A stretch of 64,000 nucleotides of DNA from Sphingobacterium detergens (GCF_003610355.1 NZ_RAPY01000001.1:1240001-1304000), one strand, 5' to 3'; counted from the stretch's first letter, positions 43,967-53,695 are shown. Numbers and translations are program-made. The notes: a model not told the origin generated them from the sequence alone.

Positions 43967-45124
43967 ATGTTAGAATTACTAATAGGAATATATGCTGGTA
44001 TTTGCTGGCTTCTCATTAAAAAACTAAAACTAATCCCTTGGAATTTCAATACGCAAGTTGTTGTATACTCGTTACCTATTTTTGGGTCTATTGCACTGAT
44101 ATTGAGTCTCAACTATTTTTGTCCCATTACATCAGACGTAAAAGTCGGTAACCGCAGTGTCGATATTACAACTCAAACCTTGGGGAAGGTCAAAAAAGTA
44201 TATGTAAAAACAAACCAGGAGGTGAAAAAAGGAGATACACTATTTACGATAGATCCAGTACCCTACGAGCAAGAGATAAAATCATTGGAGGCTCAGCTTA
44301 GCAATATGAAATCTACCGTTTCCTCCTACACTTCGGATATCGATGCTTCTCGCAAAAACATTTTGAGCTTGCAATCCCAACTTGATTTGAGCAATAAAAG
44401 AATAAAGCAATATCAGGAACTTGTAGCTGCCGGTGCTGCCAACAGATTTGACCTGGAACAAGCTATCGCAACATCGCAGGATCTGCAATCGCGAATTAGT
44501 GCTGCTCAGGCACAAAAAACATCGTTGGAAGCCAAATATCATTCGACTCATAACGGCGAAAATGCGTCTATTGCAGAACTAAGAGCTAAATTGGATCAGG
44601 CAAAATGGAATCTTTCCCAAACAGTAGTTTTAGCGCCTACCGATGGTCTGATTCCGAATGTACAGCTGAATGAAGGAGCCATGATGGCGCCTTTTAAATC
44701 TGCTTTCGTGCTGATTCAAAAACAACAATCTATTATCGCCTTCTTCTCTCAAAATGAGTTGGAAACAGTAAAAGAGGGAAATGAAGTAGAGCTTGCTTTA
44801 AAAACAGCTCCAGGGAAAGTGGTCAAAGCCAAATTGGAATATGTGGTTGATGCAACCAGTCAGGGTATTATGAACAATGCCGGTGGAATGCTTGGTGGTA
44901 ATGCCACAACTTCAGGAATTCCTGAAACAGCGCGACAAGTACCTGAAACGGATGGAAAGCTCATCGCAAAATTTGTATTGGATGAAAACGAGCAACCGCT
45001 AACTGTCGGTGCTAGAGGAACGGCTGTCATTTATTCCGACCATATCAAACCCTTACATCTTATCCGTAAAGTAATGGTGCGTGTGAGCAGCAAAATCAAT
45101 TACTTAATTCCAAAACTGCATTAA
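43967..45124 (+). CDS. HlyD-family periplasmic adaptor (YiaV/YibH-like)
   Basis: The 385-residue protein begins with two inner-membrane helices (about 3-18 and 32-52). A biotinyl-lipoyl-type half (VYVKTNQEVKKGDTLFTIDP), a coiled-coil hairpin (about 105-200) and the second lipoyl half follow (LAPTDGLIPNVQLNEG). The ending YSDHIKPLHLIRKVMVRV is diagnostic of YiaV/YibH. It bridges the inner membrane and an outer-membrane channel. Its stop is 1 bp from the start of the TolC-type gene. No separate inner-membrane pump gene is present. Confidence 0.92.
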   Translation: MLELLIGIYAGICWLLIKKLKLIPWNFNTQVVVYSLPIFGSIALILSLNYFCPITSDVKVGNRSVDITTQTLGKVKKVYVKTNQEVKKGDTLFTIDPVPYEQEIKSLEAQLSNMKSTVSSYTSDIDASRKNILSLQSQLDLSNKRIKQYQELVAAGAANRFDLEQAIATSQDLQSRISAAQAQKTSLEAKYHSTHNGENASIAELRAKLDQAKWNLSQTVVLAPTDGLIPNVQLNEGAMMAPFKSAFVLIQKQQSIIAFFSQNELETVKEGNEVELALKTAPGKVVKAKLEYVVDATSQGIMNNAGGMLGGNATTSGIPETARQVPETDGKLIAKFVLDENEQPLTVGARGTAVIYSDHIKPLHLIRKVMVRVSSKINYLIPKLH

Positions 45125-45125
45125 C

Positions 45126-46526
45126 ATGATAAAGAAAATAAGTATGGGGGCTCTCCTCCTATTCAACTTGACTTCTTGTATCGGCTACAAAAATGCAACG
45201 CCTGAGAAGATTGAAGAGTTAAAAAACACGAGCGCAATAAAGGCGAATGTTGAAATATCTGATAAATGGATTCAGGAACAAGGACAGAACCAACCGGCTT
45301 TTTCCTATGCGTGGATGAACGAACTACTCACTCCAGAACTGGAAGCATTAATCAAAGAAGGGCTTGCCCACAATGCGGATATTATCATCTCCAAAGAAAA
45401 ACTGAATCAAGTTGAATTAGCAATGGATATCGCCGGAAGTAGCCTTTATCCAAGTGTTAATGCATTAGCAAATACAGGAAACAATCTTGTCAGTGGAAGC
45501 CACATTGGAAAGTTGCAATTAAAAGCCAACTGGGAACTTGATCTCTGGGGAAAAAATAAATCTGCGGAAATGGCAAGTGTAAGCCAATACTTTTCGGCGA
45601 CGTTTCAGCAAAAAATGCTGGAACAGTCCATTGGAGGGATGATTGCTAAGGCATATTACCTGAATATTGCAGGCCAGTATCAAGAACAAAAGATCAGCGA
45701 GTATATTAGGAAAACCGAAGACTTAAAAAGGATTTTAACTGTTCAGAATAAAGTTGGAACGGCAAACGCCATCGATTTGTCCAACATAGAAAGCGAGTCT
45801 ATTCTACTGAGCTCTTACTTGGAGAAAATCAAAAATGCGAATTCGCAATCAAGAAGAAGTTTAGAAATGCTCTGTGGAAAATACCCCGAGGGTTTGATAA
45901 AAGTAAGTGCGAAATTTTCGGCCTTACAACAGGATATCCCGACAAATTTTCCGCTCAATGTTTTGGAAAAGAGAGCCGATATTATGGCACAGCAATTTCA
46001 AATAGAATCCAGTTTCTATGAAATTCAGGAAGCAAAAGCCGCACGACTACCTGCTATTAACATCAGTGCTGCATTTGGAGCTGCGGAAACAAATGTTGAA
46101 GGGATCAGCAATCTGTTTTCCAATCCATTGATAAAAGTTGGTGGTGGTCTAACAACCCCTATTTTTAACGGTGGGAAACTAAAAAAGAATGTAGAAGTAA
46201 AAACCTCACAACAAAAACAAGCTGTTGAGCAGTATGCAAAATCAGTGCTATTAGCTTTTAACGAGGTGGAATCTGCCTTAGCAAATTTAGGTTCAATCGA
46301 CAAGCAAGAGGTTTTCCAGCAACGGGCAATTTATTCGTTGGAGAAAAATATAGATTTAACAAAAAAACAGATCAATGTCGGCAGCAGCAACAGTTTCACG
46401 CTACTCCAAAAACAAAGAGACCTGGTAAAAAGAGAAATGAACACTATCGATCTCCATCTCCAACAGCGCATTGAAAGGATCAACCTTTACATGGCACTGG
46501 GAGCAAATGGACTTGCTAATTTTTAA
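45126..46526 (+). CDS. TolC/NodT-family outer-membrane efflux lipoprotein
   Basis: The 466-residue protein has a lipoprotein signal (NLTSC, Cys18). It has two outer-membrane-efflux-protein repeats with long helices and the characteristic turns, for example GLAHNADIIISKEKLNQVELAMDIA and the later PLNVLEKRADIMAQQFQIES, which is the NodT signature. It forms the outer-membrane exit duct, acylated at its N-terminus. It is the last gene of the operon and is followed by a terminator. With DUF3302 and HlyD it makes a plausible three-part export unit without an RND, MFS or ABC pump. Confidence 0.94.
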   Translation: MIKKISMGALLLFNLTSCIGYKNATPEKIEELKNTSAIKANVEISDKWIQEQGQNQPAFSYAWMNELLTPELEALIKEGLAHNADIIISKEKLNQVELAMDIAGSSLYPSVNALANTGNNLVSGSHIGKLQLKANWELDLWGKNKSAEMASVSQYFSATFQQKMLEQSIGGMIAKAYYLNIAGQYQEQKISEYIRKTEDLKRILTVQNKVGTANAIDLSNIESESILLSSYLEKIKNANSQSRRSLEMLCGKYPEGLIKVSAKFSALQQDIPTNFPLNVLEKRADIMAQQFQIESSFYEIQEAKAARLPAINISAAFGAAETNVEGISNLFSNPLIKVGGGLTTPIFNGGKLKKNVEVKTSQQKQAVEQYAKSVLLAFNEVESALANLGSIDKQEVFQQRAIYSLEKNIDLTKKQINVGSSNSFTLLQKQRDLVKREMNTIDLHLQQRIERINLYMALGANGLANF

Positions 46527-46548
46527 ATAACTCAAGTTCTAAACAGTA

Positions 46549-46577
46549 AAAGCTAATCAAAAGATTAGCTTTTTTTG
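46549..46577 (+). terminator. Terminator of the export operon
   Basis: AAAGCTAATC (46549-46558) pairs with GATTAGCTTT (46563-46572) around an AAAA loop, then a T-run. The arms are identical to those after tRNA-Lys. Confidence 0.92.
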
Positions 46578-46716
46578 TTTAAATCATTGATTTGATAATT
46601 TTAATAACTTTTTTAATGATCTGCATTATTTAAGCCTCTTATTTCATAGTATCTTCGAGATAGAGCTTCCCATTTGATAGCTCAAGTTTAAACGCTTTAT
46701 TTTAAAGATTAACCAC

Positions 46717-46830
46717 ATGAAAAATTTACTATTATTGGGTCTGTCCCTATTTGAGATTCTTGTATGTACCGTTGTTATAGTAATCATTTATCTGCTGTTT
46801 TTGACATTCTTCGGAAAGAGACGAGAATAA
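46717..46830 (+). CDS. Possible 37-residue single-pass membrane peptide
   Basis: An ATG at 46717 opens 37 codons (MKNLLLLGLSLFE, then a hydrophobic VCTVVIVIIYLLFLTFF segment, then GKRRE) ending in TAA at 46830. One membrane helix with basic residues at the end is a sensible small membrane protein. An A-rich leader lies ahead of the ATG. It is too short to judge by composition, so this is a candidate only. Confidence 0.4.
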   Translation: MKNLLLLGLSLFEILVCTVVIVIIYLLFLTFFGKRRE

Positions 46831-46875
46831 TTCTGTATTATCTATATTAGTCGCATCAATTTTTAATACAATACC

Positions 46876-47316
46876 TTATTTCTTGTGTTGGTATACATGT
46901 TCAACAATGCTCTTCCATATCTTATTATTATAAGCATTCATCTTTGAGATGGTATCGACATCACTTATGATAATAATTTGGGTATCAACACCATCCACGG
47001 GTTGAATACTTTTACCTTCCTCCGAAGACCGAAATTCTGCTAAATTGATTTGAGCTGTCAGGTCTTTCCAATCTTTGGGCACTGTTTTCTTATGATATTC
47101 TGAATTATCTGCTGGATTAGCCGCAACAGTTAGTCTATAATGTGTGGAGTCCCTATCTATCAACATACGCGAGTGAGAACCCAGTTGCCCTCCTGTATTG
47201 ATGACTTCAATAGATTTTATTACCACATCTTTCATAACTCCATGCGAATTTGAGGTCTTGTTCTTTGTTTCAGTACAGCCGATCAAAAACAAGGATAAAA
47301 TAACTAATTTATACAT
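46876..47316 (-). CDS. Lipoprotein of unknown function
   Basis: The 146-residue protein has a lipoprotein signal (LFLIGC, Cys14). The mature part is beta-rich, with the segment MLIDRDSTHYRLTVAANP and the end IWKSIVEHVYQHKK. Short lipoproteins of this length with SHxxxID...Y motifs are common in Bacteroidota, but I recognise no family. It stands alone, convergent with the export operon's small downstream frame. Confidence 0.72.
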   Translation of the reverse strand: MYKLVILSLFLIGCTETKNKTSNSHGVMKDVVIKSIEVINTGGQLGSHSRMLIDRDSTHYRLTVAANPADNSEYHKKTVPKDWKDLTAQINLAEFRSSEEGKSIQPVDGVDTQIIIISDVDTISKMNAYNNKIWKSIVEHVYQHKK

Positions 47317-47740
47317 TTTTCAAAATTTAAACTATTATACAAGGTCAAATTGTTTATAAATAAAGATAGGGCATTTTTATTTCTTGTCTAGTCACAATCC
47401 TATATCTGTCAGCGATCAGTTATCATTCGTTGTGTAAGAATCATTATTACATACACATAATTAGAACCATAGTCAGATAATAAAGTTTGCCTATCAACTT
47501 TTTCACTCACCTAACAATATACTTATAAGAAGTGTTTGTGAACTGCTCAGTATTCGCACTGTTAGAAAGGTTTCTGATATGATAAAATCTGATCCATGTC
47601 AAACAAGAAAATGAGACTAATCAGCGGGAATTTGATATGATTTGACGGCATTCTGATCGGTTATTTTTCTAATTTCATCAACTTCATAAAATAGCAAGTT
47701 ACTGACGATAATCGAACTTAAATTCCATATCCAACAAGCA
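47317..47740. other. Intergenic gap, nothing recognised
   Basis: The 424 bp between the divergent lipoprotein and acyltransferase genes are AT-rich. I see no coding frame, tRNA, repeat or good hairpin, and no exact TAnnTTTG box close to the acyltransferase start. Confidence 0.5.
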
Positions 47741-48865
47741 ATGAACCAAAGTAGTCTTTCTACAAAATCCCATTACCCTATCCTGGATGGATTGCGTGGT
47801 GTCGCGGCCATCATCGTTGTCACCTTCCACTTGACTGAACCTTTAGGAACCGGACATCTGGACATCCTAGTCAACCATGGTTATCTCGCCGTTGATTTTT
47901 TCTTTCTCTTGTCCGGTTTTGTCATTGGTTATGCCTATGATGACCGTTGGCAGAAGATGAGTGTCGGTACCTTTTTAAAACGCCGAATCGAGCGACTTCA
48001 GCCCATGGTTATATTAGGGATGACCCTTGGTGCTGTTGGATTCTATTTTACAGATTCAACTATCTGGCCACTTATTCATACTGTCCCCCTGTGGAAAATG
48101 TTGCTGGTGATGCTTATTGGTTATACCATATTACCCATCCCCCTCTCTTTGGATATTCGTGGCTGGCAAGAAATGCATCCTCTTAATAGTGTGGGCTGGT
48201 CGTTATTTTTTGAATATATTGCCAATATCCTCTATGCGATTGGCATTCGAAAGCTATCAAAAACCGCCCTCACCATTTTGGTGCTGATCTCGGCCGTCGC
48301 GCTAGCCCATCTAGCCATTACAAGCCCTAATGGGGATGTCAGTGGTGGTTGGACACTCAATATGGAACAACTACGCATCGGCTTTACCCGGACCATGTAT
48401 CCATTCTTTGCCGGTTTATTACTTTCAAGGGTAACCAAAGCCACTCGAATAAAGTATGCCTTTTTGTACTGTAGCCTCTTGCTCGCCATAGTATTGTATA
48501 TGCCTCGCATTGGTGGTGCAGAAAATCTTTGGATGAATGGAGTCTACGAATCAATCTGTATAATCATTATTTTCCCCCTTATTGTTTACTTGGGAACCAG
48601 CGGAACAACACAGACACAAAGAGAGTACAAGATTTGCAAATTCCTTGGCGATATCTCCTACCCACTCTATCTCGTCCACTACCCAATTGTTTATTTTTAC
48701 GTCGCCTGGATCAGTAATCATCAAGGGATGACCCTCGCGCAGGCTTGGCCCTATGCGTTGCTCATCTTAATTGTCAGTATATTATTAGCCTATATAAGTC
48801 TGAAATGGTATGATGAACCCCTTCGCAGATGGTTAAAAAATCGTAGATCTTCCAAGACACAGTAA
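47741..48865 (+). CDS. Acyltransferase 3 family membrane protein
   Basis: The 374-residue protein has ten or so membrane helices. It opens with the acyltransferase 3 signature: PILDGLRGVAAIIVVTFHL with the catalytic His in the first helix, then FFFLLSGFVIGYAY. The family (OafA/YrhL-like) transfers acetyl or other acyl groups to sugars of surface polysaccharides or peptidoglycan. No polysaccharide gene cluster is adjacent, so the acceptor cannot be guessed. It appears monocistronic. Confidence 0.92.
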   Translation: MNQSSLSTKSHYPILDGLRGVAAIIVVTFHLTEPLGTGHLDILVNHGYLAVDFFFLLSGFVIGYAYDDRWQKMSVGTFLKRRIERLQPMVILGMTLGAVGFYFTDSTIWPLIHTVPLWKMLLVMLIGYTILPIPLSLDIRGWQEMHPLNSVGWSLFFEYIANILYAIGIRKLSKTALTILVLISAVALAHLAITSPNGDVSGGWTLNMEQLRIGFTRTMYPFFAGLLLSRVTKATRIKYAFLYCSLLLAIVLYMPRIGGAENLWMNGVYESICIIIIFPLIVYLGTSGTTQTQREYKICKFLGDISYPLYLVHYPIVYFYVAWISNHQGMTLAQAWPYALLILIVSILLAYISLKWYDEPLRRWLKNRRSSKTQ

Positions 48866-49133
48866 TGAAGATTCCAAGCATAACTTCTGGCATAAAAAGG
48901 TAGATATTTTTTAGAAAGATTTTAGTTGAAATTTTAATATTAAATTTAATAAACAATACAATATCAAAACTGGGAATACCTTTATGCTGTGTTTACTTTA
49001 CCCTCCTATAAATAGGAGGATAAATTTCACGATTTATCTGTATTGTAATAATTGAAAATACTTAATACGTTTGTTAACGTGTTAAAATCAGTCTTTTTAA
49101 ATCATTGAAAAGCATACAATTAAAATACCTCAG

Positions 49134-51089
49134 ATGAAGAAACTGCTTTTCCAATTTACCTTAACAATACTACTGCTATCCCCGGTATATGGCCAAGATA
49201 CCAATGCTATAGATAGTTTAAGAAATGAATTTACGGCAGCAAAATCCGATACTGCCAAGCTATCGCTCTCCAATAAGCTTGCTCGGGAATATTTTATCCG
49301 GGGGGACAGCATTACAGCATTCAAATATGGATACACATCGCTCGCTCTTGCTCGAAAAACTAAGGTTCGACTGTATCAAGCAAAGGGTAACCAGATCATG
49401 GGTTATCTGCATACCATATTGATTCATATGGATAGCGCAAAATATTACAATAATCAGGTTATCCAAATCCTAAAAGATGCAAAATCAACGGAAGAAATAC
49501 GGGTTGTTGCTTATGCCAAAAATAACCTGGCTGCTAACTACCAAGTCACTGGACAGCTCAAAAAAACGGCCGAACTTCTCATCGAAAATTTGCCAAGATT
49601 CGAAAAGATCAAAGACAATAAACTCTACCAAGTCACTTTAGAAAATATCGCTGTCACATTTAACGAATTGGAGGATTTTGAAAAAGCGACCTTTTATCTT
49701 AAAAAGGGAATTGAGTTTCTAAATAAAAATAATTTTGATGCCGAGCATAAAATTGGCAATTACCTTACAGGCGCTTTGATTACCTACGGACAGAATAATC
49801 TTGTGCTGATGAAAACCTACCTCGATCAAGTAAAGTCTTACCTCGATGAGGTGGGCGTTACCTCATTATATTCAGGTCGATATTATGCTTATTTGACCTG
49901 GTATTACGTCAAAAAAAAGGATTTAAAAAAATCAAGAGAAGCACTCGCACAAGCAGAAAAGTCACTCAAGCATCTGGAGAGCCGCACCAATTATTACGAT
50001 TTTTACAATTCACAATATGAGGTTGCCAAATTGGCCGGGGACCATCAGTGTGCTTTGAAAGCTTCGCATATTTTATTTGACATGGCAAAGGAAGATAACC
50101 GAGCTTCTATTGCTGCAAGACACGCAAAGGACATTGCCCTTTTGGCCGGCAAACTCGGTGATTACAAGACGGCCTATACCTTTCAGCAACGATACTCCGC
50201 TATTTCGGATAGCACGAAATTTGAAAATATGGAGGTTGAAATCCATGATCTGGAAATCAATTATCAAACTGCCGAAAAAGAGAAACGTATTGCACTATTG
50301 GAAAATGAGCAACGGGAAGCTGCATTAAAAAGTAAAAACCAAGTTTTACTGAATCTGGTTTTGGGTATTGGTGCCCTTACTTTCCTATTGGTCATGTTGT
50401 TTCTTTTCTATGTATTGAGGACAAATAAAAAGAATAATAAAAAACGCTTGGAGGAAATCGGTCGGGATCAAGAGCTTAAGATATCACAAGCACTACTTGA
50501 AGGTGAAGATCGCGAACGTATACGTATCGCTCGTGATTTACATGATGGTATTGGAGGAACATTGAGTGGAATAAAACTAAAACTTTCAGATCCAGCAGCA
50601 GATAAAGAATTGATGGTCCAAAAGGCAAATGAGCAACTTGGTGTCGCCATTGGGGAGCTGAGAAGAACCGCACGGGGAATGATGCCCGAAAGTCTGTTAA
50701 AAAATGGGCTTGAAACTGCACTACATGACCTATGCGCGGACCTGATAAGCTCCGAAGTACAGATTGAATTTCAATCCAGTGGTTTATTGGCAGATCTTTC
50801 CATGAATAATACGGTTCATATCTACCGTATAGTACAAGAATTATTGACCAATGCGATCAAGCATGGTAAGGCAAAAAATATTCTGGTGCAACTTATTCAG
50901 GAAGGAGACACGATCTTGATTACTGTAGATGACAATGGTAAAGGATTTGACCTAGCAAAAATGTCAAACGTAACAGGTATAGGTCTTAAAAATATTCAGA
51001 ATCGCGTTGACTTTCTCAAAGGGAAGTTGTCAATTGATAGTGATCCGGGAAATGGTACCTCCGTAAATATTGAGATTTATGTACGATAG
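49134..51089 (+). CDS. Sensor histidine kinase with TPR periplasmic domain
   Basis: The 651-residue protein starts with a signal peptide (to about residue 21, VYGQ). Tetratricopeptide-like helical repeats span about residues 30-390, then a transmembrane helix at about 407-428 (NLVLGIGALTFLLVMLFLFY). The cytoplasmic part has a HisKA_3 dimerisation domain with phospho-acceptor His470 in ARDLHDGIGG, then HATPase_c: N-box ELLTNAIKHG, G1 DDNGKGFD, G2 GIGLKNIQNR. This is the NarX/LiaS-like class that works with LuxR-type regulators; the next gene is such a regulator and overlaps the end of this one. Confidence 0.94.
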   Translation: MKKLLFQFTLTILLLSPVYGQDTNAIDSLRNEFTAAKSDTAKLSLSNKLAREYFIRGDSITAFKYGYTSLALARKTKVRLYQAKGNQIMGYLHTILIHMDSAKYYNNQVIQILKDAKSTEEIRVVAYAKNNLAANYQVTGQLKKTAELLIENLPRFEKIKDNKLYQVTLENIAVTFNELEDFEKATFYLKKGIEFLNKNNFDAEHKIGNYLTGALITYGQNNLVLMKTYLDQVKSYLDEVGVTSLYSGRYYAYLTWYYVKKKDLKKSREALAQAEKSLKHLESRTNYYDFYNSQYEVAKLAGDHQCALKASHILFDMAKEDNRASIAARHAKDIALLAGKLGDYKTAYTFQQRYSAISDSTKFENMEVEIHDLEINYQTAEKEKRIALLENEQREAALKSKNQVLLNLVLGIGALTFLLVMLFLFYVLRTNKKNNKKRLEEIGRDQELKISQALLEGEDRERIRIARDLHDGIGGTLSGIKLKLSDPAADKELMVQKANEQLGVAIGELRRTARGMMPESLLKNGLETALHDLCADLISSEVQIEFQSSGLLADLSMNNTVHIYRIVQELLTNAIKHGKAKNILVQLIQEGDTILITVDDNGKGFDLAKMSNVTGIGLKNIQNRVDFLKGKLSIDSDPGNGTSVNIEIYVR

Positions 51090-51711
51090 AGAATTGATAA
51101 TAGCTATACTAGATGATCATCCAATGGTATTGGATGGTATCCAAGAAATTATCAGGAGAAACATCGCCAATGCAACCGTCATCGGTTTTCCGAGTATTAT
51201 GCAATTTAACGACTTTATCAGGGTCAAGCCAGTGGATCTCCTTTTGGTGGACATGTTTCTCAGCGATGGACGTGGAATTGATGTCTGTAAAGAGGTTAAA
51301 GAAAAGTTCCCTACGGTTCGTGTATTGGGAATGAGCAGCGCACTCGAAAGAAGTACGATCGTTGAACTTCTGCAACAGGGAGGATCGGGTTTTATTCTAA
51401 AAAATACCGAGGCTTCTGCGATCCTGGAAGCGATTGAAAAAGTGATGCGCGGTGAGATTGTCTTAAGCCCTGAAGCAGATAATTTATTAAATCGCTCTGT
51501 AGACAATCCAAGTCCGCTACCTACCCTAACCAGACGTGAACGAGAGCTATTGCGCTACCTGGTTCAAGGGAAAACAATAGCTGAAATTGCAGACATCTTG
51601 TTTTTAAGCAACTCAACGATAGACACCTATTGCAAATACCTGCTGCAGAAATTTAAAGTAAGCAATACGACTGAGTTGTTAACCCTCGTTTCCAGAGAAA
51701 GTATATTATAA
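51079..51711 (+). CDS. LuxR/NarL-type response regulator
   Basis: The start is taken as the ATG at 51079, which overlaps the kinase gene by 11 bp; a TTG three codons upstream is the alternative. The 210-residue protein has a receiver domain (acidic pair in ILDDHP, phospho-acceptor Asp58 in LLVDMFLSDG, and Lys in GFILKNTEA) and a C-terminal LuxR helix-turn-helix (LTRRERELLRYLVQGKTIAEIA). It is the transcriptional partner of the adjacent TPR kinase. Genes controlled are unknown; none nearby is an obvious target. Confidence 0.94.
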   Translation: MYDRELIIAILDDHPMVLDGIQEIIRRNIANATVIGFPSIMQFNDFIRVKPVDLLLVDMFLSDGRGIDVCKEVKEKFPTVRVLGMSSALERSTIVELLQQGGSGFILKNTEASAILEAIEKVMRGEIVLSPEADNLLNRSVDNPSPLPTLTRRERELLRYLVQGKTIAEIADILFLSNSTIDTYCKYLLQKFKVSNTTELLTLVSRESIL

Positions 51712-52003
51712 AAATTCTTGGGGATTATTATTGTCACCTTACTTCCCTATCTATTCGTTGCCGTATAGTTTAAATCAAAAATTATGATAGTCTTTTTAAC
51801 TCAATCTAGATTGACGAAGGTTATCGGGTAATAAATTAACCATTATCCACTGGATAGAAGATGTATGTATCGGTCGTAAAATATCCAAAGATTGACTTGC
51901 GGTAACAATCCTTACTTCGCACCGGTGATCAGAGGACCAACCGATGCGAAAAGCGAGGAGCAATAAATGCATAGCATGCATTTGTGATTATTTACAACTA
52001 GCG

Positions 52004-52756
52004 TTATTGAATCAAATATCCACCATCCACGGGTAGATAAACACCTGTACAGAAACTGGCGTCATTTGATGCTAAAAACAAAACCGCCCGTGCAATTTCT
52101 TCAGGTTTCCCTAACCTTTTCATAGCATGTTTGGATTCCATTATTGATTTGTAATCTGCCCCCCCTGTTGCATTGTCCATCAACAAAGGTGTTTCTATAT
52201 AACCGGGTCCAATTGCATTGACACGGATGTTATTAACACCGTTTTCCAGAGCTGCGACTTTTGTAAGCCCTACCAAGGCATGTTTCGATGAAGCATAAGC
52301 GGCAATTCCAATTTCTGCTACCTGACTCATGATAGAGCCGATATTAATAATAGAACCTCCTGACGCTTGTGTACGCATTTGTGCTATCTGAAATTTCATG
52401 CCATAGAAAACACCGTTAAGGTTAATGTTAATAACCCGATTCCACTCCTCGAGCGATTTCTCATGGATGGGTGCTGCATCAACAACTCCAGCATTATTAA
52501 CAGCTATGTCAAGACTCCCAAACGAAGCTATTGTATCTGAAATTGCGTTTTCTACTGCTGTCGGATCCGACACATTGCAGGCAACAAACCTCACTTCACC
52601 TCCCGCTTTAAGAACCTCATCTAGTGTCTCCTGATTTCGTTGTAGATCAGCTATCATTACCTTAGCTCCCTCCCTAGCCATTAATAGTGCTATTGCTTTG
52701 CCTATCCCAGAGTTTCCCCCTGTTATAAAGGCTACTTTATTTTCAAATCTTTTCAT
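52004..52756 (-). CDS. SDR-family oxidoreductase (1 of 2)
   Basis: The 250-residue protein is a classical short-chain dehydrogenase/reductase. It has the cofactor motif TGGNSGIGKA (about 12-21), the NNAGVV strand, the catalytic Ser in GSIMSQVAEIG, and Tyr-x3-Lys in YASSKHA. An Asp at the end of strand 2 (MIADLQ) favours NAD over NADP. It is the last gene of a minus-strand cluster of esterase, Baeyer-Villiger monooxygenase and two SDRs, and could supply the ketone from an alcohol. It is 162 bp from the other SDR gene. Confidence 0.93.
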   Translation of the reverse strand: MKRFENKVAFITGGNSGIGKAIALLMAREGAKVMIADLQRNQETLDEVLKAGGEVRFVACNVSDPTAVENAISDTIASFGSLDIAVNNAGVVDAAPIHEKSLEEWNRVININLNGVFYGMKFQIAQMRTQASGGSIINIGSIMSQVAEIGIAAYASSKHALVGLTKVAALENGVNNIRVNAIGPGYIETPLLMDNATGGADYKSIMESKHAMKRLGKPEEIARAVLFLASNDASFCTGVYLPVDGGYLIQ

Positions 52757-52918
52757 TATTAATTTATCTAATTTTTTTACCCGTATATATTTATTCCAAT
52801 TTTAATGATGGTACATTTTGCTAGCTTGATTATAGCTAAAGCGTTAATTTGATTTTGCTCATATACGATGAAAATCTACAGGTAATACAAGCTCATTTGA
52901 CATTTGAATCAACTTATT

Positions 52919-53695
52919 TTATTGTGATACAAAACCTCCATCTATCACTAATTCCGCACCTGTTACGTATTTAGCTTCGTCTGACGCAAGGTATAGTATA
53001 CCATAAGCAATATCAATCGCCTCTGCTACGTATGGCGGTAAAGGTATTGGGCCTGTTCCCGAAACTTGTTCTTCAGAAAATCCACCATCTCGAAGGCCCT
53101 TTAACATCATTGGAGTCAATACGCCTCCTGGATATATAGAATTGCACCGAATTTTATCTTTTGCGAAATGCTGAGCGGTGTGCCTACTGAGTGAACGGAC
53201 TGAACCTTTGGATGCACTATATGCCGCCGCTCCTGCATCGGCATTCATACCACCCACCAAAGCGGCAATAGATGCTACATTGACAATTGAACCACCGCCA
53301 TTTTTTTGTAAATAGGGCAATACGGCCTTTGTTCCCAAGAAAACTCCTGTGGAATTTATCGACATCAATTTGTTCCAAGAGTCTAATGTGGTTCCCAATA
53401 TACCGGCATCAGCTGAGTGAATAGCCGCATTATTAATCAAAATATCAATACGACCAAAGCTTTCTATTGTATCTGTAACCAGTCTATACCAGTTTTCCTC
53501 CAAACTCACATCCAATTTCTCGGTTTTTATCTTTCCAGAATCCTGTAGGGAAGTCAGTTCTTCTTTTAATAGTTCCTCTTGAATATCTGCTGCTATCACG
53601 ATCGCCCCATGCTGATGAAATAATTTTGCTGTTGCCAATCCAATACCACTCGCTGCTCCTGTTATTATTGCTACTTTATTTTCTAATCTATTCAT
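52919..53695 (-). CDS. SDR-family oxidoreductase (2 of 2)
   Basis: The frame is open back to 53785, but the family N-terminus MNRLENKVAIITGAASGIG starts at 53695, giving 258 residues and avoiding overlap with the monooxygenase gene. A second Met two codons earlier is possible. Motifs are GAASGIG, NNAAIH, Ser in NVASIAALVGG, and Tyr-x3-Lys in YSASKGS, with the late PGGVLTPMM. The acidic residue after strand 2 (IAADIQ) points to NAD. In context it probably oxidises the alcohol feeding the Baeyer-Villiger step, or the alcohol released after it. Confidence 0.92.
   Translation of the reverse strand: MNRLENKVAIITGAASGIGLATAKLFHQHGAIVIAADIQEELLKEELTSLQDSGKIKTEKLDVSLEENWYRLVTDTIESFGRIDILINNAAIHSADAGILGTTLDSWNKLMSINSTGVFLGTKAVLPYLQKNGGGSIVNVASIAALVGGMNADAGAAAYSASKGSVRSLSRHTAQHFAKDKIRCNSIYPGGVLTPMMLKGLRDGGFSEEQVSGTGPIPLPPYVAEAIDIAYGILYLASDEAKYVTGAELVIDGGFVSQ

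Noticed and set aside
40563..47440. A shared 13-mer ATTCGTTGTGTAA at about 40564 and 47427
   Set aside because: Similarity does not extend beyond 13 bases; expected by chance in AT-rich DNA.
49002..49019. Small palindrome CCTCCTA/TAGGAGG before the histidine kinase gene
   Set aside because: Only 7 bp with a 4-nt loop, no T-run, over 100 bp from the start; likely chance or a weak operator, not supportable as a feature.
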